Notes: a model not told the origin generated them from the sequence alone. A stretch of 7,937 nucleotides of DNA from Treponema sp. (GCA_009786675.1 WQRP01000047.1:3660-11596); one strand, 5' to 3'. Counted from the stretch's first letter, positions 1 to 6,319 are shown. A program made the numbers and translations.

Positions 1-279
1 CCTCGGTTTGTTTTTTTGGTTTGAGGTACTTTCGCCTGCACAAATACTAGCCCAATTCTGAAAAATAATCAAGGCGTTCCGCAAAAAATCCAGCAATTCG
101 AAGCTTCACTTGCACATGGCGCGGATCACTGTTCTAGCGGCGCGGTTTCGGTTCCAACAAGCCTTCGTTTGTAGGGCATTTCACCGTTCCAATCCTTCGC
201 CGGGTGTATCCAAAACAGGCCATCAGAGGGGGGAACGCGGCTTAATTTTTCGGCTCCATTCGGGGGACTGTCAGGTAGT
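1..279. other. Gene-free left edge
   Basis: No convincing gene is visible here. A minus-strand open frame of 72 codons (126-344) runs into the end of the Rpn gene, but it has no recognisable domain and no clear ribosome binding site. A plus-strand frame starting at 110 is antisense to the Rpn gene. The first 26 bases are a T-rich stretch with GGTTTG twice (5-10 and 18-23), flanked by CCTC and GAGG; I cannot assign a role. The only functional signal I would support is a leftward promoter candidate at 44-72. The region is visibly less GC-rich than the genes to the right (the line at 121-180 counts at about 55% G+C). Confidence 0.5.
44..72 (-). promoter_or_regulatory. Possible leftward sigma70-type promoter
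   Basis: On the minus strand the -35-like TTGATT (67-72) is followed after exactly 17 bases by the -10-like TAGTAT (44-49). Each matches four of six consensus bases. It would start transcription near position 37 and drive a gene beyond the left edge, which cannot be seen. If the usual order rplU-prp-rpmA-obg holds in this genome, obg is a candidate for that gene, but this is a guess. Confidence 0.35.
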
Positions 280-1182
280 TCAATGGCTCCTTTGGGAAAG
301 GCTGGTAATGGTCTCTGTGTCAAGCCCGGTAATTTTGCGAACAAGATCTATCGGCATACCTTCAGCCAGGGCATTCACGGCGACGGTTTCCACGCCCCTT
401 TCCATGCCTTTCTCAATGCCTTTTTCCACGCCTTTCTCAAAACCCTCTTCCCTCTCGACTTCCAGTGCCGTCTCCATGTCCCACTCGTTTGCAAGCATGT
501 TAATCTCCTCCTGACTCATCTTTTCCCAGAACGTCTTCAGCAGATCGGCGTCCTTGCAGTCGCGGATTGCCTGCCTGATCGCGTTAAGCGTTATTCCCAT
601 GCGATCCGAGCCCTCGTTCCGCGCCGCGAGCTCCTTCTCGTGCAGCCTTGCACGGGAAACGAAATAAGCGTAGCCTTTCAGCTCCTTACATGCTTCCAGT
701 ATACTACGATTTCGGCCGTCGTTCACGTTGTAAACGTCGATTTCCAGTTCCAGGGCCGCACCGTCGAAGCCGGCGACCGGCTCGTAAGAATCGGACAGGC
801 GCATTTTTTTGTGATCCGGAAACGCCGAGGAGCCGTTGAAAAAGACGATAAACCGCGGCCGGGGGTGCCTGACCAACGTTTTTCTGTACACCGTTCTTTT
901 GTCCGTGACGCCGTTCTCGAACAGGCGGCACACGTACTGGAGCATTCGGTACGGCATATTCTCGTTGATTGTCGATTGGTGTTCCACTATGACGACCAGG
1001 CTCCGGTTCACCAGGAACGAAAGATCGTTCTTTCGGGGCGTCCAAAGGGTCTCGTCCAGGGTGTTCATTACGACCTCGGTGTCCTTCATGCCGAGATCCG
1101 TGCCGTGCACCGCGTTGTACAGAGCCAGGGCCGATTTTTCGTTGCCAAAAATCGATCTGAAAAGGCTGTCTTTGTAGGCCAT
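280..1182 (-). CDS. Rpn-family PD-(D/E)XK nuclease / putative transposase
   Basis: This 300-residue protein belongs to the Rpn group: PD-(D/E)XK nucleases annotated as recombination-promoting nuclease or putative transposase. Family members cut DNA and, in E. coli, stimulate RecA-independent recombination. Visible signs are the N-terminal YKDSLFRSIF, the likely metal-binding Asp53 in KNDLSFL, and the variant active-site pair Glu67-x-Gln69 (VEHQST), followed by PYRMLQY (residues 77-83). A C-terminal part has EKGx repeats (249-264) and then AEGMPIDLVRKITGL, a common ending for this family, so the gene looks full length. The start at 1182 is the only good ATG, but the ribosome binding site is poor. 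The gene is lower in GC than its neighbours (sample lines 47-55% against 67-70%), which fits horizontal acquisition. No flanking terminal inverted repeats were found. The family call is firm; the biological role here is unknown. Confidence 0.85.
   Translation of the reverse strand: MAYKDSLFRSIFGNEKSALALYNAVHGTDLGMKDTEVVMNTLDETLWTPRKNDLSFLVNRSLVVIVEHQSTINENMPYRMLQYVCRLFENGVTDKRTVYRKTLVRHPRPRFIVFFNGSSAFPDHKKMRLSDSYEPVAGFDGAALELEIDVYNVNDGRNRSILEACKELKGYAYFVSRARLHEKELAARNEGSDRMGITLNAIRQAIRDCKDADLLKTFWEKMSQEEINMLANEWDMETALEVEREEGFEKGVEKGIEKGMERGVETVAVNALAEGMPIDLVRKITGLDTETITSLSQRSH
391..438 (-). repeat. Four 12-base tandem repeats inside the Rpn gene
   Basis: Four consecutive imperfect 12-base units lie at 391-402, 403-414, 415-426 and 427-438. 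On the plus strand they read cacgcccctttc, catgcctttctc, aatgcctttttc and cacgcctttctc. On the coding strand each encodes E-K-G-x (once E-R-G-x), residues 249-264, forming a charged, probably helical linker. Gain or loss of one unit keeps the reading frame, so the linker length could vary without breaking the gene. Confidence 0.85.
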
Positions 1183-1221
1183 ATGTTACCGTTTTGGCGC
1201 GGCGTGAAAAGCGAACCCACA

Positions 1222-1286
1222 AAACCCCTACAACCAGGGTTTGCGAGACAGGTTTTATAAACGCGAAACCGTTCCGCCCGGGGAAC
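1222..1286 (-). terminator. Possible terminator hairpins after rpmA
   Basis: Two stem-loops lie just past the rpmA stop as read on the minus strand. The first (1271-1286) has a 5-bp stem GTTCC/GGAAC with a 6-base loop and no U tract. The second (1222-1242) has a 6-bp stem AAACCC/GGGTTT with a 9-base loop; on the minus strand the stem ends in a short run of four T. Neither is a textbook intrinsic terminator, but both sit where rpmA transcription should end before the Rpn gene. I saw no good promoter for the Rpn gene in 1183-1288, so read-through from the ribosomal operon is possible. Confidence 0.35.
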
Positions 1287-1288
1287 CC

Positions 1289-1585
1289 CTACGCCAAAGA
1301 CACCGCCACGGGCGCGGACGAGGCCGTGATCGTGTCCACGGGAACGACCGACACCAGCTTGCGGCCACGGCGATTGTGGAACGTTACCGTGCCGGCGGCC
1401 TTGGCAAAAAGGGTATAGTCCCTGCCGCAGCCAACGTTTGTCCCCGGGTGAATCTTCGTGCCCCGCTGGCGGGCGATAATCGAGCCGGCCTTTACGAACG
1501 AGCCCCCCGACGCCTTAATACCAAGATACTTGGGATTGGAATCCCGTCCGTTTTTAGCGCCGCTTCCGCCGCGTTTCCTAGCCAT
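1289..1585 (-). CDS. rpmA: 50S ribosomal protein L27
   Basis: L27 is a component of the large ribosomal subunit whose N-terminal tail reaches towards the peptidyl transferase centre. The 98-residue product shows the family's core: KNGRDS near the N-terminus, [28 protein letters not shown] and a basic RRGRK stretch. It is longer than the common 85 residues because of a C-terminal Ala/Ser/Val-rich tail. The start at 1585 has a strong GGAGG (1593-1597) seven bases upstream, located inside the end of prp; the prp stop and this ATG are one base apart, so translational coupling is likely. The protein begins directly with [16 protein letters not shown], as in E. coli-type L27. The extension ending in a cleavable LQFFA-like motif, found in Firmicutes, is absent. 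Confidence 0.97.
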   Translation of the reverse strand: MARKRGGSGAKNGRDSNPKYLGIKASGGSFVKAGSIIARQRGTKIHPGTNVGCGRDYTLFAKAAGTVTFHNRRGRKLVSVVPVDTITASSAPVAVSLA

Positions 1586-1586
1586 T

Positions 1587-1916
1587 TTAAGTCCTCCGTA
1601 TCGATAAACTACAATGTTCCGGGTATTCCTCGGCTACGGACGCAAGGCCCTCCAACAGAAACACCCCGGCGGCGAAAAGGAATTCCCTTCCCCCCGCCGT
1701 ATAATCGGCCTCCAAAAACAGGAAGCCTGGCTCCGGCGCGTCGCACCGAACCGTTATCCCGTCCCTTCCGGAAAGGGTCCGAACCGCGGTCCGCATCAGA
1801 ACCGAGACGGCGGCGCAGACAACGTCGCTCCCCGTAGACCCCGCCCCGGCATGGCCGGAAGCGCCACAGGTCCGCAAGGTCCCGCTTTCGTCCAGAACCG
1901 CCTTGATTTCGATCAC
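1587..1916 (-). CDS. prp: Ribosomal-processing cysteine protease Prp (DUF464 family)
   Basis: Prp is a small cysteine protease that, in Staphylococcus and relatives, removes the N-terminal extension of L27 before ribosome assembly. This 109-residue protein has the expected catalytic pair: His22 in [12 protein letters not shown] and Cys34 in [10 protein letters not shown]. Spacing and numbering match the known S. aureus enzyme. The start is GTG at 1916; only a weak GGGA-type binding site precedes it. It lies 21 bases after rplU and one base before rpmA, the classic position. The family call is firm. Its substrate here is less clear, because the adjacent L27 has no extension to remove; a different target, a structural role, or leftover activity are all possible. 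Confidence 0.9.
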   Translation of the reverse strand: MIEIKAVLDESGTLRTCGASGHAGAGSTGSDVVCAAVSVLMRTAVRTLSGRDGITVRCDAPEPGFLFLEADYTAGGREFLFAAGVFLLEGLASVAEEYPEHCSLSIRRT

Positions 1917-1937
1917 TTGCCGGCAATTCCCGCGTTC

Positions 1938-2246
1938 TTAGGCGGTAATCTCCCCGATTTTAATCATCGAAAACTGCTGCCGATGCCCCTTTTTGCGGCG
2001 ATAGTCCTTCTTGGGCTTGTACTTGAAAACGATGATCTTGGCGTCCCTGCCGTGGGATTCCACCGTCGCGCTTACCTTCGCGCCCTTCACGTAGGGACTC
2101 CCCACCGTTACCGTGTCGCCGGACGTCAGCAGAACGGTTTCGATATCCAGCGCCGTCCCAGGCTCCGCGTCGATTTTATCAACCTTTAGCAGGGTACCAG
2201 CCTCGGCCCTGTACTGTTTTCCCTTAAACTCAATCAAAGCGTACAT
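1938..2246 (-). CDS. rplU: 50S ribosomal protein L21
   Basis: L21 binds 23S rRNA in the large ribosomal subunit. The 102-residue product is the usual length for the family and shows the typical start MYALIEFKGKQYRAEAG, the middle VTVGSPYVKGAKV, and the basic C-terminal motif KYKPKKDYRRKKGHRQ followed by TMI-like residues (SMIKIGEI). The ATG at 2246 has a GGAG sequence (2256-2259) nine bases upstream. It is the first gene of the rplU-prp-rpmA operon, with a promoter at 2300-2329 and an untranslated leader of roughly 45-50 bases. I saw no obvious L21-binding mimic in this short leader, so autoregulation cannot be argued from the sequence. Confidence 0.97.
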   Translation of the reverse strand: MYALIEFKGKQYRAEAGTLLKVDKIDAEPGTALDIETVLLTSGDTVTVGSPYVKGAKVSATVESHGRDAKIIVFKYKPKKDYRRKKGHRQQFSMIKIGEITA

Positions 2247-2299
2247 TACGAGTTTCTCCGTTTCATTCCGCGCGCCCGCATGGGGCGCAAGTATACCAA

Positions 2300-2329
2300 T
2301 TTATACTCCGAAACGGGGGAAAGAGTCAA
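2300..2329 (-). promoter_or_regulatory. Promoter of the rplU-prp-rpmA operon
   Basis: On the minus strand TTGACT (2324-2329, five of six consensus bases) is followed after 18 bases by TATAAA (2300-2305, five of six). Transcription would start near 2293. This is a strong sigma70-type promoter in the right place, and it makes the ribosomal operon independent of ssb. A second TATACT lies further downstream at 2291-2296 but has no matching -35. Confidence 0.7.
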
Positions 2330-2333
2330 TATC

Positions 2334-2353
2334 CGGGCAAGCGGACTTGCCCG
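2334..2353 (-). terminator. Strong hairpin between ssb and rplU
   Basis: A perfect 8-bp stem, CGGGCAAG at 2334-2341 against CTTGCCCG at 2346-2353, encloses a four-base loop. It lies about 35 bases after the ssb stop and directly upstream of the rplU -35 box. The strong GC-rich stem suggests ssb transcript termination or 3' end protection, but no U tract follows on the minus strand, so it is not a standard intrinsic terminator. Confidence 0.45.
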
Positions 2354-2371
2354 AAAACCGCCTGGTTCCCG

Positions 2372-2389
2372 GGCAGGCCCGGCCCTGCC
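2372..2389 (-). terminator. Hairpin at the ssb stop codon
   Basis: GGCAGG (2372-2377) and CCTGCC (2384-2389) form a 6-bp stem around a six-base GC-rich loop. The stem includes the last base of the ssb TAG stop (2389-2391). Together with the next hairpin at 2334-2353 it makes a tandem structured 3' end. No U tract follows. Confidence 0.35.
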
Positions 2390-2886
2390 TAGAATGTCAC
2401 CGACGCGGGAGCCGCCAGGCTTTCCTCGTAAACCTCCTCCTCAAGGTACCTCTGTTCCGGGGCGTCGATCTCGTTGCCAGCGGAGGCGGAGATGACGGCG
2501 GCGGAGATGCCGCTGCCCGCAATGGCGCTCGCGTGCATCTCCATGGCGGAATACTGCCTAAAGTCGGGGCGGAATTCGACGTGCTCCGCGACGATGCGGA
2601 TCTTGGAGCGGCTTTTGCCCTCGCCGTCCGTCCACCTGTCCTGTTTCAGGCGGCCGACCACCCGTACCCCGCGCCCTTTCTTTCCCTGGCTGTTGCAGGC
2701 CTCGGCGATCCTGGTCCAGGCCTCGATGTCGAAGAAGGAAACCTCCTCCTCGACCCCGGCATCCTGCCTCAGGTAACGGTTGGAGGCCAGGCTGAAAGTA
2801 CAGACTGGCGTTCCCTTGGGCGTCGTGCGGTAAAGCGGATCCCGCACCATGTTCCCCTCGATTAGGACACTGTTGAGATTGTTCAT
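2389..2886 (-). CDS. ssb: Single-stranded DNA-binding protein
   Basis: SSB coats single-stranded DNA during replication, repair and recombination. The 165-residue protein has an OB fold at about residues 1-106: MNNLNSVLIEGNMVRDP, TPVCTFSLASNR, the aromatic VSFFDIEAW and the basic RVVGRLKQDRW. The frame is open further upstream, to 2976, but the start at 2886 is chosen because GGAGG (2893-2897) lies six bases before it and because SSBs begin exactly here. The C-terminal tail is short and Ala/Ser-rich. It ends in AAPASVTF, and the acidic stretch (YLEEEVYEE) is 10-15 residues before the end instead of forming the usual DDDIPF-like tip. The final Phe is kept. That tip normally recruits partner proteins, so binding here may differ. 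It lies 171 bases after tsaD on the same strand. Confidence 0.95.
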   Translation of the reverse strand: MNNLNSVLIEGNMVRDPLYRTTPKGTPVCTFSLASNRYLRQDAGVEEEVSFFDIEAWTRIAEACNSQGKKGRGVRVVGRLKQDRWTDGEGKSRSKIRIVAEHVEFRPDFRQYSAMEMHASAIAGSGISAAVISASAGNEIDAPEQRYLEEEVYEESLAAPASVTF

Positions 2887-2912
2887 AATTTGCCTCCATA
2901 ATGGCGTGAATT

Positions 2913-2931
2913 CGGCGGCACAAGACCGCCG
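2913..2931 (-). promoter_or_regulatory. Hairpin in the ssb leader
   Basis: CGGCGG (2913-2918) and CCGCCG (2926-2931) form a 6-bp all-GC stem with a seven-base loop. It lies about 16 bases upstream of the ssb ribosome binding site on the minus strand. It may influence ssb mRNA stability or translation. No T tract follows, so termination is unlikely. Confidence 0.35.
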
Positions 2932-2989
2932 CATACAGACAAAGTGCAGCCTGGATACAACGAACGCAGTCAGCAAATTGTACGTATAC

Positions 2990-3001
2990 CCTTATATAAG
3001 G
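2990..3001. promoter_or_regulatory. 12-base palindrome between tsaD and ssb
   Basis: CCTTATATAAGG is a perfect 12-base palindrome in an AT-rich patch of an otherwise GC-rich intergenic region. On the minus strand it falls inside the 19-base spacer between a weak -35-like TTGTAT (3008-3013) and a weak -10-like TATACG (2983-2988). It could be an operator or simply the melting region of the ssb promoter. A palindrome in a 19-base spacer resembles MerR-type promoters, but both hexamers are poor and no MerR-type gene is in the window. Confidence 0.3.
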
Positions 3002-3057
3002 CGGGGAATACAATGGCGCTTTAGTCCGGGCGCGTTTTTTTTCGGATTTCGGCGATC

Positions 3058-4110
3058 CTACGGGTACCTCTTCTTAAACCCCTCCACCCGTGCCGAGGCC
3101 GTCACGCTCATCGGGGATCGATCCCCGCGGGCCAGGTACTGGTACCCTATGCCGGCGATCATCGCGCCGTTGTCGCCGCAGAACTCCGGGGGGGGGAAAA
3201 CGCCGCGCAGGTTCCGCCGTTCGGCCAGGCGTTCCCTTAGGCGCGAGTTCGCCGCGACGCCGCCGCCCGCGACGACCGTCGAAAGGCCGGAATCATCGGC
3301 GGCGTTGAACAGGGCCCTCAGAAGAATCTCGACGGCGGTTTTCTGGAAGGACGCGGCTATGTCCTCGGGCCTGGGTTCGCCGTGGTTTTCCGCGTCCTTT
3401 TTTACGCGGAACTGCCCAAGCTGGTTTATCACCGCGTTTTTCAGGCCGGAGTACGAAACGTCGTGGCGGTGCTCGCCCTTGTGCAGGCTGGGCATGGGGA
3501 AACGGAACGCCCCGTCGTCCCCCTCCCTGGCCAGGCGGTCGATTACCGCTCCCCCCGGATAGCCCAGGTTATAGTGCTTGGCGACCTTGTCGAAGGCCTC
3601 GCCCACCGCGTCGTCTATGGTGGTGCCAAGCACGGTTATGTCGTCGAACCCGTCCGCCCGGCAGATTATCGTGTGCCCCCCGGAAACCAAAAGCCCCAGG
3701 AAAGGGTACTCCGGGGGCGGGTCCTCGTCCGGGCTTTCCGCCTTGCGCAGCCGCGACGCGTAAAGATGGGCCTTCATGTGGTCGACGGCGACAAGCGGGA
3801 TCCCCCTGGCCCAGGCGAAGGCCTTCGCGAAGGACAGGCCGACGATCAGCGATCCCAAAAGCCCCGGGCGGCTGGTGACGGCGACCGCGCCAAGATCCCC
3901 CGGCCCGATTCCGGCCTTGTCCAGGGCCTCCCTTACCACGGCGTAAATCCACTCGGTGTGCTTGCGGCTGGCGATCTCCGGAACCACCCCGTTGAACGGC
4001 GCGTGAAAGGGAATCTGCGTGGCCACGACGTTCGACAGCACGTTTCTGCCGTCCTCCACCACGGCGGCGGCGCATTCGTCGCAGGATGTCTCGATGCCTA
4101 GAACCTTCAT
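3058..4110 (-). CDS. tsaD: tRNA N6-threonylcarbamoyladenosine transferase TsaD
   Basis: TsaD transfers the threonylcarbamoyl group to adenosine 37 of tRNAs reading ANN codons. In other bacteria it works as a complex with TsaB and TsaE, using an intermediate made by TsaC. The 350-residue protein aligns end to end with the family: start MKVLGIETSCDE, GVVPEIASRKH, metal ligands His111 and His115 in DHMKAHLYAS, VSGGHT (142-147), the TIDDAVGEAFDKVAK segment, GGGVAAN (282-288) and Asp313 in CGDNGAMIA. The His111/His115 numbering equals that of the E. coli protein. A GGGG (4117-4120) six bases before the ATG is the likely ribosome binding site. The gene is divergent from ltaE. TsaB, TsaC and TsaE are not in the window. 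Confidence 0.97.
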   Translation of the reverse strand: MKVLGIETSCDECAAAVVEDGRNVLSNVVATQIPFHAPFNGVVPEIASRKHTEWIYAVVREALDKAGIGPGDLGAVAVTSRPGLLGSLIVGLSFAKAFAWARGIPLVAVDHMKAHLYASRLRKAESPDEDPPPEYPFLGLLVSGGHTIICRADGFDDITVLGTTIDDAVGEAFDKVAKHYNLGYPGGAVIDRLAREGDDGAFRFPMPSLHKGEHRHDVSYSGLKNAVINQLGQFRVKKDAENHGEPRPEDIAASFQKTAVEILLRALFNAADDSGLSTVVAGGGVAANSRLRERLAERRNLRGVFPPPEFCGDNGAMIAGIGYQYLARGDRSPMSVTASARVEGFKKRYP

Positions 4111-4159
4111 GTTGCGCCCCAGTATTGCATATATCGCGCCTTTGTTCCATTGTGGTTAG
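4111..4159. promoter_or_regulatory. Short divergent tsaD-ltaE intergenic region
   Basis: These 49 bases must hold the start signals of both divergent genes unless a promoter lies inside one of them. An AT-rich core GCATATAT (4128-4135) is the obvious melting point, and AATACT and TATATG on the minus strand are possible -10 boxes for tsaD. No -35 partner is convincing in either direction. Confidence 0.3.
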
Positions 4160-5188
4160 ATGATAGACATCCGCAGCGACACCGTCACCGTCCCAACCCA
4201 GGCGATGCGCCGGGCAATGGCCAGGGCCGAGGTCGGGGACGACGTGTACGGCGACGACCCGACCGTGAACAGGCTGGAGGTCCTGGGCGCGCAGATGCTT
4301 GGCAAGGAGTCCGCGCTTTTCGTGCCCTCCGGAACCTTCGGGAACCAACTGGCCCTGTTCACCTGGTGCCCCCGGGGAACCGAGGTAATCCTGGGCGAGG
4401 ACTGCCACATAATCGCGCACGAGGCCGGGGCCGCGTCGGTCATCCCGGGGATCCAGGTTCGCTGCATCCCGGATCCCGGCGGCGTCATGGATCCCGGGGA
4501 GGTCGCGAAACGGCTGCGGAAGCAGGATCTTCACTCGCCGGCCACGTCCCTGGTGTGCCTGGAAAACGCCCATTCCCTGGGAAAGGCCGTCCCCCTGGAA
4601 AGCATGGACGCGGTGCGTAGGATCGCCGGCGAATGGGGGCTGCCGGTACACCTGGACGGGGCCCGTATCTTCAACGCCGCCGCCGTGCTGGGCTGCGGCG
4701 CGGACGAGATAGCGGCCAGGGCGGATTCGGTCATGGTCTGCCTTTCCAAGGGCCTGTGCGCCCCCGTCGGATCCCTGCTTGCCGGGCCGAGGGGCTTTAT
4801 CGACGCGGCCAGGCTAAAGCGGAAGATCATGGGCGGGGGGATGCGGCAGGCGGGGATCCTGGCGGCGGCGGCGATCGTCGCGCTTGGCGAGCACGTCCCG
4901 CTTCTGGCCGGGGATCACGACCGGGCAAAAAGGCTCGCCCGGGGACTTTCCCGGATCGAGGGCCTTCGCCTTTGCGCGGATTCCGACATCAACATGGTCT
5001 TCTTTAGCCTGTCCCGCCCCCCGGACGCCGGGAAAATCGCCGGGCGCTTTCGCGAGCATGGCATACTGATAAACCCGCCGGAAAACGGCGTGTACAGGTT
5101 CGTCACCCACTACTGGATTGGCGACAAGGAAATAGAGACAATCGTCGATGTTTCGCGCCGGGCCTTTGCGCCGGGCGCGTCCGTTTAA
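4160..5188 (+). CDS. ltaE: Low-specificity L-threonine aldolase (PLP enzyme)
   Basis: This PLP-dependent enzyme of the aspartate aminotransferase fold cleaves L-threonine or L-allo-threonine to glycine and acetaldehyde in the cytoplasm. The 342-residue product shows the family landmarks: start MIDIRSDTVT, VGDDVYGDDPTVN (25-37), PSGTFGNQ, His83 (which stacks on PLP), LENAHSLG (134-141), HLDGARIFNA (164-173, with Asp166 and Arg169), the Schiff-base Lys197 in CLSKGLCAPVGS, and GGGMRQAGILAA. Lys197 has the same number as in E. coli LtaE. The exact specificity (L-threo, L-allo or D) cannot be read from sequence, although this motif set is that of the L-type enzymes. The ATG at 4160 has only a weak GTGG upstream. 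The gene is followed after ten bases by the M24 peptidase, so glycine release from threonine and from peptides may be co-expressed. Confidence 0.93.
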   Translation: MIDIRSDTVTVPTQAMRRAMARAEVGDDVYGDDPTVNRLEVLGAQMLGKESALFVPSGTFGNQLALFTWCPRGTEVILGEDCHIIAHEAGAASVIPGIQVRCIPDPGGVMDPGEVAKRLRKQDLHSPATSLVCLENAHSLGKAVPLESMDAVRRIAGEWGLPVHLDGARIFNAAAVLGCGADEIAARADSVMVCLSKGLCAPVGSLLAGPRGFIDAARLKRKIMGGGMRQAGILAAAAIVALGEHVPLLAGDHDRAKRLARGLSRIEGLRLCADSDINMVFFSLSRPPDAGKIAGRFREHGILINPPENGVYRFVTHYWIGDKEIETIVDVSRRAFAPGASV

Positions 5189-5198
5189 GGGGGTTACG

Positions 5199-6314
5199 GT
5201 GAGTTACTATCAGGCAAGGCTGGAAAAAATATGGGACTGGATGGCCGACGAGGACATCTCCCTGGTCATGTTCGAGGACTTCGAGCCCAGGCGCGACACC
5301 ACCGTGCGCTGGCTTACCGGGCAGCCCGGGGACGCCCTGCTTTTCCTTTCGGTGGACCGCAAAAGCCTTTTGATGCCCTGGGACACGATCATCGCCAAGG
5401 TCTACGCCAAGGCGGACATGGTCGTCCCCTACAACGATTTCGACCGCTCGCCCCTAAAGGCGATTCGCGGCGCGGTGGAACGGCTAAATATCCCCTACGG
5501 ATCGAAGATAGAAATCCCCCCGACGACGCCTTACCCCGTTTTCCTAAACTTCGTGGGGGAGCTTTCCGAATTCGACGTCATCTGCCGGGAAAACAGCACC
5601 AGCAATCGCGCGCTGAACCTGCGGATGGTCAAGGACGAGGAGGAAATCGGCATCCTTCGCAAGGCGGCGGACATCACCAACAGGATAATCGACGTCCTGG
5701 AAAAAAAGGCGCGCTCCGGGAAAATCAAAACGGAGGCGGACGCCGCGCTGCTTATCGAGGTCGAGTCGCGCAAGCGCGGCTGCGAGGGCACGGGCTTCGA
5801 GACCCTGGCCGCCGGGCCGGACAGGAGTTTCGGCATCCACGCCTTTCCCGCCTGGACCGGCGGCCCGTTCGCGACGCAGGGGCTTTCGATCCTGGACTTC
5901 GGCCTGCGCTATCGGGGCTACAACACCGACGTTACCCTGACCTTCGTTCGCGATCCCAGCCCCCAGCAGCAAAAAATGGTATCCCTGGTGGAAGCCGCCG
6001 CCGAGGTCGCCAAAAGCTCGATTGTCACGGGCAACGACACCCTGTTCACCTGGCTTCTTGTCGAGGAGTTTTTTGCAAAGTCGAAAAAGAAGATGGTGCA
6101 CGGGCTTGGGCACGGCGTGGGCCTGGACGTGCACGAGGCGCCCTTTTTCAGGAACCGCAACAAGACGATATGGGATTTCGAGCCGGGCATGGTTTTCGCG
6201 ATAGAGCCCGGCCTGTACGATTCCGTGCACGGCGGCTGCCGCCTGGAAAACGACTTTCTTGTCACGGACGACGGCTTCGATATCCTTACCGAGGCCCGGA
6301 TAATCCGCCTGTAA
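5199..6314 (+). CDS. M24-family Xaa-Pro-type aminopeptidase
   Basis: A cytoplasmic dimetal peptidase of the 'pita-bread' M24B type, which removes N-terminal residues preceding proline. The 371-residue protein has a creatinase/prolidase-like N-terminal domain (about 1-135) and a catalytic domain (about 145-371). The five metal ligands are all present: Asp233 and Asp244 (LDFGLRYRGYNTDVT), His305 (HGLGHGVGLDVHE), Glu336 (AIEPGLY) and Glu350 (RLENDF). His213 (FGIHAFP) fits the substrate-binding histidine. The frame is open back to an ATG at 5148 inside ltaE. The GTG at 5199 is preferred because AAGGGGG (5187-5193) lies five bases before it and because it starts just after the ltaE stop. No signal peptide is seen. 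Exact specificity (aminopeptidase P or dipeptidase) is not determined. Confidence 0.9.
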   Translation: MSYYQARLEKIWDWMADEDISLVMFEDFEPRRDTTVRWLTGQPGDALLFLSVDRKSLLMPWDTIIAKVYAKADMVVPYNDFDRSPLKAIRGAVERLNIPYGSKIEIPPTTPYPVFLNFVGELSEFDVICRENSTSNRALNLRMVKDEEEIGILRKAADITNRIIDVLEKKARSGKIKTEADAALLIEVESRKRGCEGTGFETLAAGPDRSFGIHAFPAWTGGPFATQGLSILDFGLRYRGYNTDVTLTFVRDPSPQQQKMVSLVEAAAEVAKSSIVTGNDTLFTWLLVEEFFAKSKKKMVHGLGHGVGLDVHEAPFFRNRNKTIWDFEPGMVFAIEPGLYDSVHGGCRLENDFLVTDDGFDILTEARIIRL

Positions 6315-6319
6315 GCCGG

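Noticed and set aside
126..344. Minus-strand 72-codon open frame overlapping the end of the Rpn gene, with a plausible-looking protein-like C-terminus.
   Set aside because: No recognised domain and no clear ribosome binding site; it overlaps the well-supported Rpn coding end. A gene remnant remains possible but is not supported.
283..1260. Long plus-strand open frame of 325 codons opposite the Rpn gene.
   Set aside because: It is antisense to a gene with clear family motifs, shows no domain itself, and is an expected shadow.
1..1288. Possible insertion-sequence ends flanking the Rpn gene.
   Set aside because: I compared the two sides by eye and found no matching terminal inverted repeats or target duplication; the family is not a classical IS.
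2887..2976. Thirty-codon N-terminal extension of ssb.
   Set aside because: The internal ATG at 2886 has GGAGG at good spacing and matches the normal SSB start; the extension is Cys/Arg-rich and unlike SSB.
3382..4101. Long plus-strand open frame opposite tsaD.
   Set aside because: tsaD has all family motifs on the minus strand; this is a high-GC antisense shadow.
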